Source of the DNA: Porpolomopsis calyptriformis
Taxonomy: Eukaryota; Basidiomycota; Agaricomycetes; Agaricales; Hygrophoraceae
Length of the DNA: 64,000 nt
Direction: 5' to 3'
Assembly (NCBI GenBank): GCA_951640195.1
Contig: OX621168.1
Coordinates: 1,550,001 to 1,614,000, forward strand
Part shown: one piece after another, positions 49,901 through 62,015 of the stretch
Layout: the number at the start of each line of letters is the position of its first letter
Numbering within the stretch: the stretch's first letter is position 1
Translations under genes and position numbers: made by a program
The notes under the pieces: generated by a model
Databases searched by the model: none
The model's input: only the letters and a program-made list of their open reading frames with translations
What the model was told of the DNA's origin: nothing

Positions 49901-51496
49901 AGCCCATTGGAACCCAGTCATCCTTGTTCTCCATCTTTCCGTCATTCCTCTCAGATCCTTTTTCATTTTTTTCCCGCTCCTTCTCTCGCCTGCGTTGCTG
50001 CTTCATAAGCTTGCCTCTGCGATGAAATTCAACGGGTAAGGTTTTGAGCGGCGGAAGCGTATAGTGAGGGGAGAAGTGATATGGAACATGACTGGACGGA
50101 TCGGGGACTGTGGGTGACGCAGACGCTCCTTCATCCGGGAAATCATATGTGGGGAGAGGAGACATCGGAGACGATGGGGCAGGCACCAGAATTGAACGAT
50201 GTTGGGGCATTTGTGCGGCTAGAGTAGGAACAAAGGCGGTATGAGGTGGCGGCTGCTTTGTGACAGGTGCAGGATCGGATAGAATGTCGTCTTCTTCCAT
50301 GACGATGTCCAGTTCCTCGCTCGAGCCCAATGTTTTGTTTTGTTTTGTTGGACTGTCGGCGTCTGGTCCTATCGAAGTGATCTGTGGATAAAACTGTCCG
50401 TTCAGGCTGACTTTGACTTGTTCCTCTTCGATGACCATGTGATCTCCCTCTAGCACGAGTGTTTTCGCAAGCTCCACCTCTTCCACGTCGAGACCTTCGT
50501 GTCCGATCTCCGTCTCTCGCGAAAGATCTCCCAGAAGTGAGTGCGCCTTCTCTGCTTCTCGCATTTCCTCCACTGGCATTGATCTCGCTTCATCTTCTTG
50601 GGCATCTCTGCATTCTTCAATTTCTATACCATGCTGACTTCCGTCGTCACTCGAGTTTCCTTTGCCGTCCTCACTTCCGGACTCAGGTGAGTCTGAAATG
50701 TTAATGACGGAGTGAGATCTGGAACGAGTCTGTGACCGTGCCCGAGGTCGGAAAGAGGTGGCAGATCTGGGTGAAATGGGAGCAGAGCCAATGAGGTCAA
50801 GTTCGTCGCGCTCGTCGTCGTCGTCGTCTGGATGATATTGCGGGGGGAGGGATGCAGAATGGTGTCGCGAGGAGGGCGGTTCATTGGATGGTTCTAACGC
50901 AAGGATGTCGTCTGATCCGACCTCTTCAATGGGCTTGCTACTCGAGCGACTCCTAGAAAAGCGACTGGGAGGTTCGTCGTCCACTTCCATTAATTCACGA
51001 GGGCTACTCCTTCGGTCAGACTTTCTTGTGTCACGGCGTAGAAACCTTCGTTCTGGAGGAGGCTCAGATTTAGGGGATCTAGCTTCCACCTTTGTGCTCG
51101 ATATGCCCTTTGGTATAGGCAGAGGAGTACGACGGGGAAAAGATAAACTTAATTCGCTGTCGAAAAGATGTGCTATAGTGCCCGTCTCTGGACTGAACCA
51201 TGCCATTCAGGACGGAAGAACGAAAGAGAGCGATAGAAAACACGCACTTCTTTTGAAGATTGAATCTGTCCAAGAACACAGGCAGGTCGCTTTCCTCCTC
51301 CTCGTCGAAATTAAGGACTGACCCGGCATCCTGTCGCCTCCGGATTAAATGATACATTTCGCGGAGTAGCACATTTCTGCGTTCTGAGATGGCTCTAGGA
51401 GGTTCTCTCAGCCGGGATTCGAAGAGGCAATGAATAAGCTCACTTTAGTTGTGCAACACGGTCTTCGACGAAGGATTCTGGGGAACGCGATCGCAT
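46925..51496 (-). CDS. EAF1: Chromatin modification factor EAF1 (NuA4 scaffold, HSA and SANT domains)
   Basis: Eaf1/Vid21 is the platform subunit of the NuA4 histone acetyltransferase. The N-terminal third is disordered and rich in Ser, Pro, Arg and acids. The HSA domain follows: RTLEHIDVLKDGGHWSFRQP, THWDYLLDEMVW and REERKWKMALAYNLSTAVLE, split by an intron near 49560-49600. After an acidic region comes the SANT/Myb domain, RERDDNLLKATAERYPNNW and WDCFERWNTRW (about 48310-48140). The C-terminus is Gln-rich (QQMMQVQAQARVMAAQAQAQ), ending YPAQS with stop at 46925-46927. The 5' end is unsure: 51496 is the first ATG in the first clear exon, but the open frame extends upstream to about 51650 and could be joined to an earlier exon near 51710. 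Confidence 0.9.
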
Positions 51497-51499
51497 ACC

Positions 51500-52092
51500 A
51501 AATTCCTCGGTGGTTTTCTTGTAGAGTATAGGCGAGATTGAAAGATTGGATGATTTCGCTTGGTGTTCGATGATCTCAGCTTGTGCCCAACAGTCTGCGC
51601 GATAGCTTGTCCTGGAATCAAGCCAAGAGTCGTTATGATCACGTGATAGCTGAAATGCAGCTTAATTAATATTTCATTTTACTATCGACTCTCGCCTCCT
51701 TTCCTCCTCGTCTATCATATACCATCCTTGGACTATACGGCTCCAAATGCGCCCCCAATTTGACCCCGTTTTTGCGGCATGAGTGCCGGCCGTAGCCCGC
51801 CTCTTTCCCGGAACGTTTCTGCTAGAACAGTTAACGAAGATAAATTGGTTCCGCGCCCTTGCTCAGGACTGTTACCCATGTTTATGCGGGAACCAGCGCT
51901 TGGCTGCGACAAAATGGCACTCTGTGCCGCCTTCTGCTGCGTTATATGTACATCACGCCCGAAGCCATTCCTGAGGCACCATCCCTGGGATTTATGGCAT
52001 ATATAAGATGGTTCTGAACATCCGCAAGGAATCCCTTTTCTCCTAGGGCAACCCATACATTCGGACTTGTATTCACTCTCTAATGTGCGGGG
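51500..52092. other. Region between EAF1 and the membrane protein gene
   Basis: The part up to about 51650 may be 5' coding sequence of EAF1 (frame reads HNDSWLDSRTSYRADCWAQA on the minus strand). A plus-strand ATG frame at 51779-52006 (75 codons, with a Cys-rich stretch CAAFCCVICTS) might be an upstream exon of the next gene; the evidence is weak. Confidence 0.35.
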
Positions 52093-52686
52093 ATGTACGC
52101 ACAATCAAGTTCGCACGCACATCAGCCCTCGGTATACCTTCCACTCCCAGCCACAGCCCACGTCAGGTCCTCTTCGTCTTCCAACCTGCCTGACCACGAA
52201 AAGTATTACGAACCTCCCCCGACCCGATACTACCGTTATGCCATCACCGATATCTCGCCATCACCGCCTTCATGCCTCTGTATTCCATTCGTTGGGGTGT
52301 CGCTTATCGAAACCTTAGTGGCAGCACTCCAATCTGTCTTCTGCTTCCTTTACCTCATAACAGGCCAAGCCATTCTGCGTGCCGCATGTCATGACGGCTA
52401 TAACGTATCGCTGTCGTCATCAGTCAAGGTCGGCGTTATTGGCGGGATGGCCATGACCTTCCCGGCCCTCCTGCTCAGTGTGTACAGAAGAGAAGGCCTG
52501 ACTTTCGCCTTGTGGTCCATAGCCGTGGATACCCTCATTGGCGCGATGGCGGGTCCCATTGGTGTAGCGATTCTCCACCAATATTTACACGGACAGGTGC
52601 TCCATCCCCTTCACGCTGCGCGTGCCGGCGCTCTTGGGGCAGTAATCATCAGCACTAGTTTGCATGTCTTAAGGAAGCTTTCATAG
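52093..52686 (+). CDS. Small polytopic membrane protein of unknown function (197 aa)
   Basis: A single-exon frame from ATG 52093. The first 60 residues are polar, rich in Ser, Pro, His and Tyr (SSSSSNLPDHEKYYEPPPTR). Then four hydrophobic spans follow: about residues 64-92 (VGVSLIETLVAALQSVFCFL), 108-130 (VKVGVIGGMAMTFPALLLSV), 137-162 (LWSIAVDTLIGAMAGPIGVA) and 176-192 (GALGAVIISTSLHVL). Small residues (Gly, Ala, Ser) line the third and fourth spans. I do not recognise the family. The strong membrane pattern over a whole uninterrupted frame supports a real gene. It lies downstream of the divergent EAF1 and is convergent with the aldehyde dehydrogenase gene. Confidence 0.65.
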   Translation: MYAQSSSHAHQPSVYLPLPATAHVRSSSSSNLPDHEKYYEPPPTRYYRYAITDISPSPPSCLCIPFVGVSLIETLVAALQSVFCFLYLITGQAILRAACHDGYNVSLSSSVKVGVIGGMAMTFPALLLSVYRREGLTFALWSIAVDTLIGAMAGPIGVAILHQYLHGQVLHPLHAARAGALGAVIISTSLHVLRKLS

Positions 52687-52948
52687 GCTTGCGCAGATAC
52701 CCCTCAATTACGCATTCATACCCACTCATACCTCTTTTTAGGCAGTTTCATGCATAAGTAATATGTACCAATTACGAACTGGACCTCACCAATGATATGT
52801 CTGTTCCTATGCCTTTAGCATCCATTTGCACCCGTTCTCGAACGCTTACAATACCTAGCATCAGATCAAGCACCGAACCGACAGCAGATCCCATATATAT
52901 CGAATCCAAAACAAGAATGCCGCGTTACAATGAGCAATGAAGCTTATT

Positions 52949-55458
52949 CTACCTCGCGGACGACTTCAAAAGAGCAACAAGACCCTTTAGTCGGGCGCGC
53001 CATCCATCACCGTACAGGAACTTGATGAGGTTGCTGGTAAAGTCCCTGCAATCCGAGGGGATGGGATTAATCCGAGAAGAATAGAAGACCACACGTACCA
53101 GCTCTGGCTCAGTGTGCGAATGGGATAATGTAGTATCTTCGGGATGCTGGTCTGGATAAGCCAAGGCCACCGGTCTACCACGATCGCTTTGGGATTAGTG
53201 AGTGAACGAAGACCTTCGGGGCCGGCTACAACAGATTATCGTCAAGTTCAGATAAAGATGAACAGTGAGACCATGATAATCACCAAATCTCCCATAACCG
53301 CTGGCTTTTGTCCCCCCAAATGGCAAATCTTGACTATATATCCAAGCGCGTTTAGTCTAGATAATATACTACGAAAGTCTCATGAATAAACTCACTTTAC
53401 CTGTCAGGCACAACTTGAGATTTCGAACGTCAAGACAGAAAAGAGACTTACATAGAAAACAGCAAAGTCATTCACAGACACCATCCCGCATTCCAGTCGT
53501 TTGGCCACACCCAGACAAAGACCCTGATCTGGTCCAAACACACTGGCACCTAGACCGTACCGAGTATCGTTAGCAATCTCGACGGCTTCGTCAATGTCGT
53601 CGTATGGCATTATGAGGGCAATCGGTGCAAAGACTAGGGAGATGATAAGTAGCGGGAGAGATGAATAAAGAGAACAGGACACACGTTCCGTTTGTGATAT
53701 TTCCATGGTGCGGTTGACGGGTCCAACGACCGTGGGGCCAAAGTACGTGCCGTATTCGTGATAAACGTGTTTCCAATGTTTCCCTCCTTCAACACGCGCC
53801 CCTTCGTTCTCTGCCTCCCTCACAAGTCTTTCAAGATTTCTGAATCGATCCCCAGAGATCATTGCGCCGCCATCCACCGGACTCACGTAGCCTTCGGGGC
53901 TAGGAGTCAGGACGGATCCAAGTCGTAACTTTCTGACACATTCGACCACCAAATCATACAACTCGTCATATTGCGACCCATGCACGATCAGTCGTTCGAT
54001 GCCAATGCAATTTTGGCCCATGTTTTGGCTAGAATACACCTTGAGCCAAGTTCGAAGAAAATAAGTGAACCGTGTCGTACAAAATTCCACGCATCCAGAC
54101 ATGTATCCACCTGTTAAGGTTGGTGTCGGGTAGGATGACAGCTGGATCTTTACCCCCCAGCTCCAAAGTGACGGGTGTCAAATGCACCGTAGCATCCGTA
54201 GCAATCTGCTTTCAGTTGAGTTCTTCTTGTCCAGATGCAAGGAAACAAAGGGAAAATCCTACGATACGGCCCACATGTTCCGACCCAATGAAGGTAATGT
54301 GTTTGATGACCGGCGATGTCGTGAGTGCTTTCGCCTGCTCGGGCCAGCAGCAAGCCAGCTGCGGCATCCAAAAGGTTAATAGTTCGCTCACCAAAACACC
54401 TTCTGTGGCACACCCACCTGCACAAGGTCAGGATCGTGGCCGCATGCGGAAAGACACTCCTGTATAGCACCCACAAACCAAGTTGACGACCATATGACAT
54501 TCTCAGAGCATTTCAACAGGATTCCGTTGCCCGCAAAGATAGATGCCAAAATGGGGGACCACGCGTTATGAAGTGCTGGTCGAATACAGTTAGCTTGGAT
54601 TATTTGAGGAAAATATACCATCTACTGACGATAGTTCCATGAAACTATAGCAGCGACAACACCCCTGGGTTCGTAGTGTACCTGCGATTTCTTATAGAAA
54701 AGAAGGAAGTTGCCGGCTCTGTTCTCGGGTTTTAACGCGCGTTCCCCTCTTGAGATCAACCACTTCATCTTGGAACACGTCACCATGATTTCGCCAAGTG
54801 CAGCATCAATCACTGCAAAATGTCGGTCACGTAAGACAAGCTCGCAAAAAAAGAAAGAAAAAAAAGTTACTGACAAGTCTTGCCAGTGTCACGACAAGCT
54901 ACTCGCGCACAGGATTCCTGGTTATCGACAAGCCATTTCAACAAACTCCGAATGACCCGCCTCCGTTGCACAAAGGTAGTTTCACGCCATTTTTTCTGGG
55001 CTTCGGCAGCTCGAGCAATCTTTTGCCTGATCTCCACCTCATTGTCTGCCACATAAGTTCCGATATGTGAACCTGTCGAGGGGTCAAAACTCGTGATATA
55101 GCTCCGACTCTGGTCGCTAATCGATGGTAGAAGCTCCTCGTCCTCCAAGTGCGATCTGAGCGTTGCGTCGGGGATTCGGCGTGATTCCCATCTTGGATCT
55201 GCTTCCTAAGAGTGAAATGGTCAGGTTAAGATTTAGAACGCGCCGAGGACGTGTGTAAAGATCACGAACTTCGGGGGTTTTCCAGTCGAATGGAACGGCG
55301 CTATTGTGCATTCTCTGGTAGCGTTCAAACACAAGCCAAATTCCAAACCCAAAGAAGGCGGTAAGAGGATAAAAAAAGTCGATCCCTTTTCCATCGCTTT
55401 CAAACCACTGATCCAAGGCTTCTGCGGGATTAAATATCAGATGTAGCAGGGAGCCCAT
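52949..55458 (-). CDS. Membrane-linked aldehyde dehydrogenase, MSC7-like
   Basis: NAD(P)-dependent oxidation of aldehydes to acids. The start MGSLLHLIF at 55458 is followed by a hydrophobic stretch, FFYPLTAFFGFGIWLVF (about residues 28-44), that would anchor the protein in a membrane, as in the yeast Msc7 group. The dehydrogenase domain opens with SYITSFDPSTGSHIGTYVAD. Then come FLLFYKKSQVHYEPRGVVAA, WNYR, the cofactor region with FIGSEHVGR, LELGGKDPAVILPD with the general-base Glu, and the catalytic Cys in GQNCIGIERL. It continues with MPYDDIDEAVEIANDTRYGL and ends ARLKGLVALLKSSAR, stop 52949-52951. About ten short introns. Length fits the family. Confidence 0.92.
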
Positions 55459-55727
55459 TGTGAAGCTCTACTTCCAGTGAACGTGAGGAGGGAAGACGTT
55501 CAACGACCGTAGTAGAAGGTCACGTGGAAGTGTGCCTGGTTAAGGAAGTCGTCTTGCTAGAGACTTAGAAATACGACTATATTGTTGGGTATAGAGAAAG
55601 AAATGCTAGGGTACAGGAATGAGGGCCTGCGAATGAGAGATAGCTATTAATGAGTGGTCAATTGGCGAGCATGATATGTCAGGTCAAGATATCTTGAACG
55701 AGAGTGATGGCACAATCATAGCTGCCG

Positions 55728-57910
55728 TCAGTTCGACTCCCTCACGTTGGTGCTCGAATCCTTCTTACGGAGACCGCCAAGATGTCCGAGTTTCTTCAGT
55801 CCTGCTAAGCCACTCTTTTTCCTCTCGTGCTTCTTGCCATCCTTCTTGGATTTTGAATCTGTGGAAGCGAGGGATCTGACAGAGGTTATCGAGGCGGCAT
55901 CAGCAGAATCCGCTTCAGATTCACCATCTAATCGGGCATTGTCGTCCGGGGAAAGAGATGTTACGTCTGAGGGACCGGCCATACCGCCACCACCCACAAG
56001 GCGAACCGTCAAGTCAGTGGATACACCTCCTACATCCCCCCGAACATTCTCCGGTTCTGGGCTCTCCGCTACGACAGGTTCTTGCTGCATAGCAGCCATG
56101 TCGAGCGCTTTGGGTGTAAGAGGTGATGTAGGCTCAATGGGCGCCGTCTCCAAGACAGGGTCCGACTCAGCAAGGAGGTCTTGAATTTGAGATACTGGTG
56201 AGGATGGTGATGTGTCTATTAGGACTGACAATCCCGCAGAATAAGGTTTTGCAGGAGATGCAGGGGAAGAGGACAATCCGCTCGCCGCAGAAATGTTGGT
56301 AACGACTGTTGGTTGAGGCGATCTTCGTGGGGGAACCAGCATAGCCTCTTGATCGTGTGGTATCTCTCGCATGCCTACACCGTGACCAGCCTCCAAGTCT
56401 TCGTCCAATGATGACTGACTGGAACTTGGAGGCAATATGTCGTACGGTGTGGGAAGCTCAACGGGCAAAGGAGCGGGGGGTTTGCTGGTAGAGATGGCGG
56501 GCAAATGATGGCGTGAAGATGAATTGATGTCATTTACCGGGGCTGAGGGTGTACGGGTCGACTCATCAAGATCAGCAGTGACATTGATGGAAATTTCAGC
56601 GCTCGATGCCGGGTGTTGGTTACTCAACACACCAAGACCGACATCCTCTGGCTGCTGCAAGTGAGAGGATAAGAATCTGAGACGATAAATTATATAAAAC
56701 GAGTGTTACCTCTGTCTTCTCCGTTGATTCCATGGATGAATCTGGGATGGCACCAACCTCATACCACTTTCTAAGGCTGCGATCTGCCCACGCTTCGAGT
56801 GTGCTCCAGCCTCTATAATCGCCGGTGAGACGCAACCCGCCATGCCCAGATTCACCGCCACCCTCTCCTTGGCCACGTCCATTCCCGTCTTGGAAATAGC
56901 TGTCATAACCGACACCATCTTCACTTCCGTCACTGGCGTCATTACCCGCTCCAACCTCGTACCCTTCTCCACTCTCGAGTTCTTCCACAAAACTAGCGAG
57001 CCAGGTTGCCCATCCGGCTGGCCCATCGCCTTTCCACAAGACCACTTTGGTGTCAAAATCACGCCCGAAAACGATGACTTGACCGACGGAGCCTCCTCGG
57101 CCTGGACTGAGGTCAACACCAACATAATTGCCAGCCTTGTCGGCAATAAGAGGTATCCATCCTCGCTGAGAGTATTCCTTGCGAATCCATCCCGGGGGGA
57201 ATGACTGCATCGCCTCCCGCAGTCCCAAGTTTGCTCCGGTCGCCGGATCGTCGTCAACCTCTCTCCAAAACCTCCACTCTTCCAACACATCCTCGAGAGG
57301 CAGAATGGTCAGTCCAAAGAATAGGCCCTCTGAACATCCGGCTGCAGATTCAGGCTCTTGACCATCGACTATAAGATACGAATCTCGGACGGCGAGGGGG
57401 AGTGAAAAACCAAACTCCATCTCTATTTGAGCGAGATCTTGGGGTAAGATGCCGTAGTTGAGTGTATCCCCCAACTCGGGATATTCTCTACCCAACCAGG
57501 CTCGAATGCGGTTCCACGTGCGGGATAGAGGAGGGTAGTCGGGGGATGAGAGTGGAGAGTGGGATCGGTCGTGGTGAAGGGGGAGCAAGGATGATGGCCC
57601 TGAGCGTGGTCCAGCACTAGATGATGGCGCAAGATGTGAGTACGACGAGGCTGAGAGCAGAAGATGAGTCTTACGAGGTGGGTACGTAGCCGTAAGCCTC
57701 TCCCCGTGGCGGTGGATAAGTAAAAGTGGGAGTGGTGGCAGAGTCTGGGTCCGGAGTGTTCAAAGTATCCAAGTTGAAGGCGTTCGGCTGGGCAGTAAGA
57801 GTGGGCGAAGAGGTGGGGAGGGAGAAAGCCTCGTGTGTTGAGGACATGGCCTGCCCGTTCCTCGAGCGTTGGTTGCTGTCTGAAAAAAACCAAGACGAAA
57901 GCCAGCCCAT
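55728..57910 (-). CDS. SMI1: Cell wall assembly regulator SMI1/KNR4
   Basis: Smi1/Knr4 coordinates cell wall (glucan, chitin) synthesis with the cell-integrity MAP kinase pathway. The N-terminus MGWLSSWFFSDSNQRSRNGQ is typical of fungal members. The SMI1/KNR4 domain follows an intron at about 57600-57670: RIRAWLGREYPELGDTLNYG, IEMEFGFSLPLAVRDSYLIV and DGQEPES, then FFGLTILPLEDVLEEW, IPLIADKAGNYVGVDLSPG and VIVFGRDFDTK. After the domain there is a Gly/Asp-rich link, WSTLEAWADRSLRKWYEV, a second intron near 56655-56710, and a long disordered Ser/Pro-rich tail of about 300 residues. It ends in a basic KKSGLAGLKKLGHLGGLRKK segment, as in other fungal Smi1 proteins. Confidence 0.93.
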
Positions 57911-58298
57911 GAGGAAGTGAATCGTTGGAGTAAAGTTTGGAAAGTCTAGATTTCAGGATGTCTAATTTGATGTGTGTTTGAAGGGCAGTGTCGTCTTTCC
58001 AGCCAGCTATGTACCTCGAGCCAAGCTGTACTCAAGCTTGAGACATGGAGAGAGCACCGGTATCACAAGGGTTGCGGTTTTTTCGTTCCCTTCATCTGAA
58101 CAGGTGCGGTGATTAGGTAATATAATCAGATCCATCTCAGCCTCATGATGGTCCTTCAGTAGTAATAAACACTGGGCTGTGTAGCTCAACGTTAACCGCG
58201 CCCATCAGCACCACACATCAACCGATTTGAAAATGAAAAGGGCGGACAGGATGGGTTATGATCAATAAATTACTGGCCTGGTCATCTGACTGACAAAG
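57911..58298. other. 390 bp between SMI1 start and CoA-transferase stop; no gene seen
   Basis: Promoter of SMI1 and 3' flank of the CoA-transferase gene. No coding structure or repeat seen. Confidence 0.45.
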
Positions 58299-60372
58299 TC
58301 ATCCATGCCTGGGAACATGAAAGTTGCATCCTGTTTTCGCTCTCACTTGCTCCAATGTCACACCCTCCGCTAAATCGGTCAGCTCCAACGTTCCGGCTTC
58401 ACGATCAACAGCGAATGCAGCCAGCTCCGTAATCACCTGGCTTACCGCCCGTGACCCCGTTAAGGGCAACGAGCACTCCTTGACGATCTTGGGACTGCCA
58501 TCTTTGGCACAATGTTCCATCGTCACGATCACCTTCGTCCTATCCGGGTTGGAGACGAGATCCATGGCACCTCCGATCCCTGACACTCATCGTCTAGATA
58601 GTCGTCTAAACGGCCATTGAACACTTTCACCCACCTTTCATCATCTTTCCTGGAATCATGAAATTGGCGATATCACCCGTCTGCGACACTTGCAATGCCT
58701 ACCAAGAATGAATCAGATTTCGTTACGGAAGATGATTGGAAAGGTATATACCCCAAGAATTGCGACGTCGACATGACCGCCCCGGATCATGGCAAAGGAC
58801 TCGCTTGAATCTGATCGAACGAACCCTTCAAAAGCTGTCTCAGCAGAGTTGAAGCCAGACATACCAAATACAGATGATCCCGGAATCAAGGTAATCGTCT
58901 CCTTTCCCGCGTTTATCAAATCACTGGAGCAGGGTGGTGAACAGACAGCAGCACACCGCAACGAGAGGGAGACATACCCATCAAGCTGCTCTTTCGTAGG
59001 ATACGGGCCCATGCCCAAAATTCCATTTTCGCTTTGCAGCCACACTTTCATGTCCGGCTCGAGATGCTCGGGAACGAGCGTCGGTATTCCGATACCCAAG
59101 TTGACGTAGAAACCATCTTTGATCTCCCGAGCCGCACGTTTCGCGATACGGTGTCTTTGTGCCTGTACCACAATCATCTCGGGACTCAGCACATTTTCCG
59201 TGTCCCAATCGGATGCGATGGTGATATGTTCTATGGTACTGGATACTGTAGCTTGGACGATGCGGTCAACGTAGATGCCGGGGAGATGGACACTGTTGGG
59301 AGAAAGAGATCCAACTGGCACAATATTTTCTGCCTTGAAGAGAATTCAGCGAGAATCAAGGCTACAGGGTTGTAACTTACTTCGACGATTGTAATCTTAG
59401 CATTCTTGGCCATAACTGAACCGAAATTGTTGGCCGAGTACCTATTCCCACTCATGTCAGGGAAATGGCAGCATAAACGGTAAAATGGACTAACCTAAAC
59501 ACGCAATTACCTGCTTCATCAGCCTTCCACGCCCGTATAAATGCCACATCTCCAGGAATGGCTGGCTCGAGAACGTATCGACGCCCCTCAATCACCCGGG
59601 ATTCCTTCTTGATGCCTGGTATCGCAACTCCATTCACAATCCCACCCGGATTGTAACGAATGGGGATAGACCCATCCTCAACCGCAGTTGATGCTCCCGT
59701 CGGGGTAAAGAACGCTGGAATGCCTGCCGCATGTGCGCGCAGACGTTCGACGAGAGAGCCTTGTGGGACAAGTTCAAGCGAAATTTGACCTTTGAGATAC
59801 TGTGATTCGAATTGTTTGTTGCTTGCAATAACAATCAGGCCTCGGTCTGTAGGATCGATCAGAAAAACAGACGTACCCTCCAGGATAAGACGCCACGACC
59901 TTGTCCAGTTGTTTGGTCCCAAGTAGTCTACCTTAAAGAAATACAGAGAATGGGTTCCATTCACGCGAAAAAAATAAGGGGCACCATACCAAGACCCGAG
60001 AGACTTGTGCCAGTGTTATTGGAAATTGCAGTCAGATTGTTAACGTCCTTCCGTTTTGCTAACGCGCTAAGCAGAGAATCTATCGCTTTATTGAGCATCC
60101 AGTCGCGTGTCTCGAAATACGCGGGGTTGTTTACCCGGAACGCCACACAATCCAAAGCCTATCCGGGCAATGAATGAAGTTATTTCAATGATTGAACATT
60201 ATGACAAACCTCCACACAGCAAGACGTCTCCCGATTTGATATCTCCAATAGCATCGTCCGCCGAGTCCCATATCTTTCTCCTGGACGTGCTATGACTCCT
60301 GGTCGCGATAGTCGGAAGTCGGAAAGCAGTAGCTATATGATACGCTCTATGATACGCTCTCCGAATCAGCAT
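58299..60372 (-). CDS. Succinyl-CoA:3-ketoacid CoA-transferase, mitochondrial
   Basis: Transfers CoA from succinyl-CoA to acetoacetate in mitochondria, opening ketone bodies for oxidation. The start at 60372 gives [20 protein letters not shown] and more Arg/Ser/Thr-rich sequence, a clear mitochondrial presequence. The first half reads [66 protein letters not shown] and [11 protein letters not shown]. The second half reads [18 protein letters not shown] and [14 protein letters not shown], whose Glu is the catalytic residue that forms the CoA thioester. It ends [19 protein letters not shown] and NFHVPRHG. About ten introns. The last residues are shorter than in the animal enzyme; a missed final intron is possible. 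Confidence 0.92.
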
Positions 60373-60501
60373 TAATGTGGATTGCGACCGTGATGATTCG
60401 GTCGTTCGACATTTTATGAACGAGCAGCGGAACTGGTCCGGCCCGGTGGCGGTGAAAAGCTATTTGTGTCACGTCTTGTCACGCTATGTACATTACAGCC
60501 T

Positions 60502-61828
60502 TCATCGTCTCCGTCCAGGCCCCCGCGGTTTAGCGAACGGTTTCTTCTCTTCAGAGCTCTCTCCCGATCCTCCACCGTCACGTCCAACGCTGCCTTGACC
60601 AACAAGGCCGAGTCTATCCTTGAGAAAACTTTCGTCGAGTTCCTTCGGATCGGATGTCTCGATTTTCGAGACTGGGTGAACCGACCCTGAGCTTTCAAGG
60701 ACCGACTTGGCGGTTTGAAATGCTCCGCGTGTCCCTGATGAATACAGCATCCGGTGCTTGATCGGTGACGATGGTGGACACGAGTAGATGAATACTACAT
60801 ATATTTAATTAGCCACTGTCATCGACATTGAACTTGAGCATACCAAGCTCCCGACGACGGGCAGAGCTGTAATCGTGTGACCATGCAAAAAATGCGTACG
60901 CTGGAGGAAAGTCAGCTTAAAGGTCAGACTATTTTTGAAATCATCGTACAAGGTTCGGCGGATGGAAGCGCAGAACCAAGATCCTCGATGGAGACATCCG
61001 CAGCAGAAAGGAGCTTTAGTGATTCAGATGACGTATCGATGCTCTGAGTTTCCTTCAGATTCAGGGTATTCGACTTGGATGTCAGAGAAGACTTACGATA
61101 ATTACTAACCGACTCCCGTCGCCTTCCCCTAGCTCTCTCACAGCCTCTTCGACCTCCGGGGACCAAGCCAAGCCAACGTGAGTGCCATGGTCAATTTGTT
61201 TCGATCTGCTAACATCATATCCTACACCGCCAACCTCACGCTCGGCGGCCCTTATGTCGGCCATCTCCTGCTCACGAGCACTCAGAGGTTGTGGTGCTGC
61301 TAAATGTCTCTTATGATTCGCATACGCCTGAGGAGTAATGTCGTCCCTAGAAGTGGCGAAAATCGAGTCTGTGAATACGTTTGAGCCGAGTGACTTTGTA
61401 AGAGTGTGTCGGCTTGACGCATAGAGCATCTTGGATTAGACTCATCGTCAACGAACTTCGGTTGCTTTGGACGCTATAAACACCATACCTTGTCTCTGAC
61501 TTTAGCCGAGTCAGGAACATAGAATATCGCGAGCCATCCGACACTCGGATTGTCCATGCGGACAAGCAAGTAGGCGGGCACATTGTCCTCCAACATGTCC
61601 TGCAAACGAAGCAGATCCTCCTCTAGCGAGCCGGACACATCAAGCGAATCATCGTACGTGAGAGATTCTGAGGCATTGATATGAACATATGAACGTTTGA
61701 GAGAAAGAGTTAAGCTTGCCATTAAAGATGGAGACTTTCAGTGCACGGACATTCGTAGAATCTGCTGATGCTGCTGTGAACTTCTCGACGAGGTCTAGCG
61801 TCACCCCGATACCAGAGGTGGCAGACAT
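60502..61828 (-). CDS. TWF1: Twinfilin (two ADF-homology domains)
   Basis: Twinfilin binds actin monomers and filament ends through two ADF-H domains. The start MSATSGIGVTLDLVEKFTAA at 61828 with NVRALKVSI is the family opening. The first ADF-H domain continues ESLTYDDSLDVSGSLEEDLL, DNVPAYLLVRMDN and WLAIFYVPDSAKVRDKV. The linker and second domain read LYASSRHTLTKSLGS, MADIRAAEREVGG and later MLYSSGTRGAFQTAKS. The C-terminus, KPFAKPRGPGRRR, is the usual basic tail. At least five introns. The gene ends 130 bp upstream of the CoA-transferase start on the same strand and starts 187 bp from the divergent PEP7-like gene. Confidence 0.92.
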
Positions 61829-62015
61829 ACAGAAGAAGGTATTGGCTGTGCCTGGTTCCGCAGAACGAGATGAACTGCCAAATCTAGCGAACAGCACTCG
61901 TTGCGAACCGTATGCTGGACTCTTCGTTTGACCACTGATATTCTTCAAAAACAGGATTCTAATCACGGACACCGCTCATACCTTGAGGTTCCATTGTTCT
62001 TCGTAACCTTTTGCC

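Noticed and set aside
51733..52104. 123-codon minus-strand frame with several Cys, upstream of EAF1
   Set aside because: It lacks an ATG start and overlaps a plus-strand ATG frame of similar quality; neither shows a domain.
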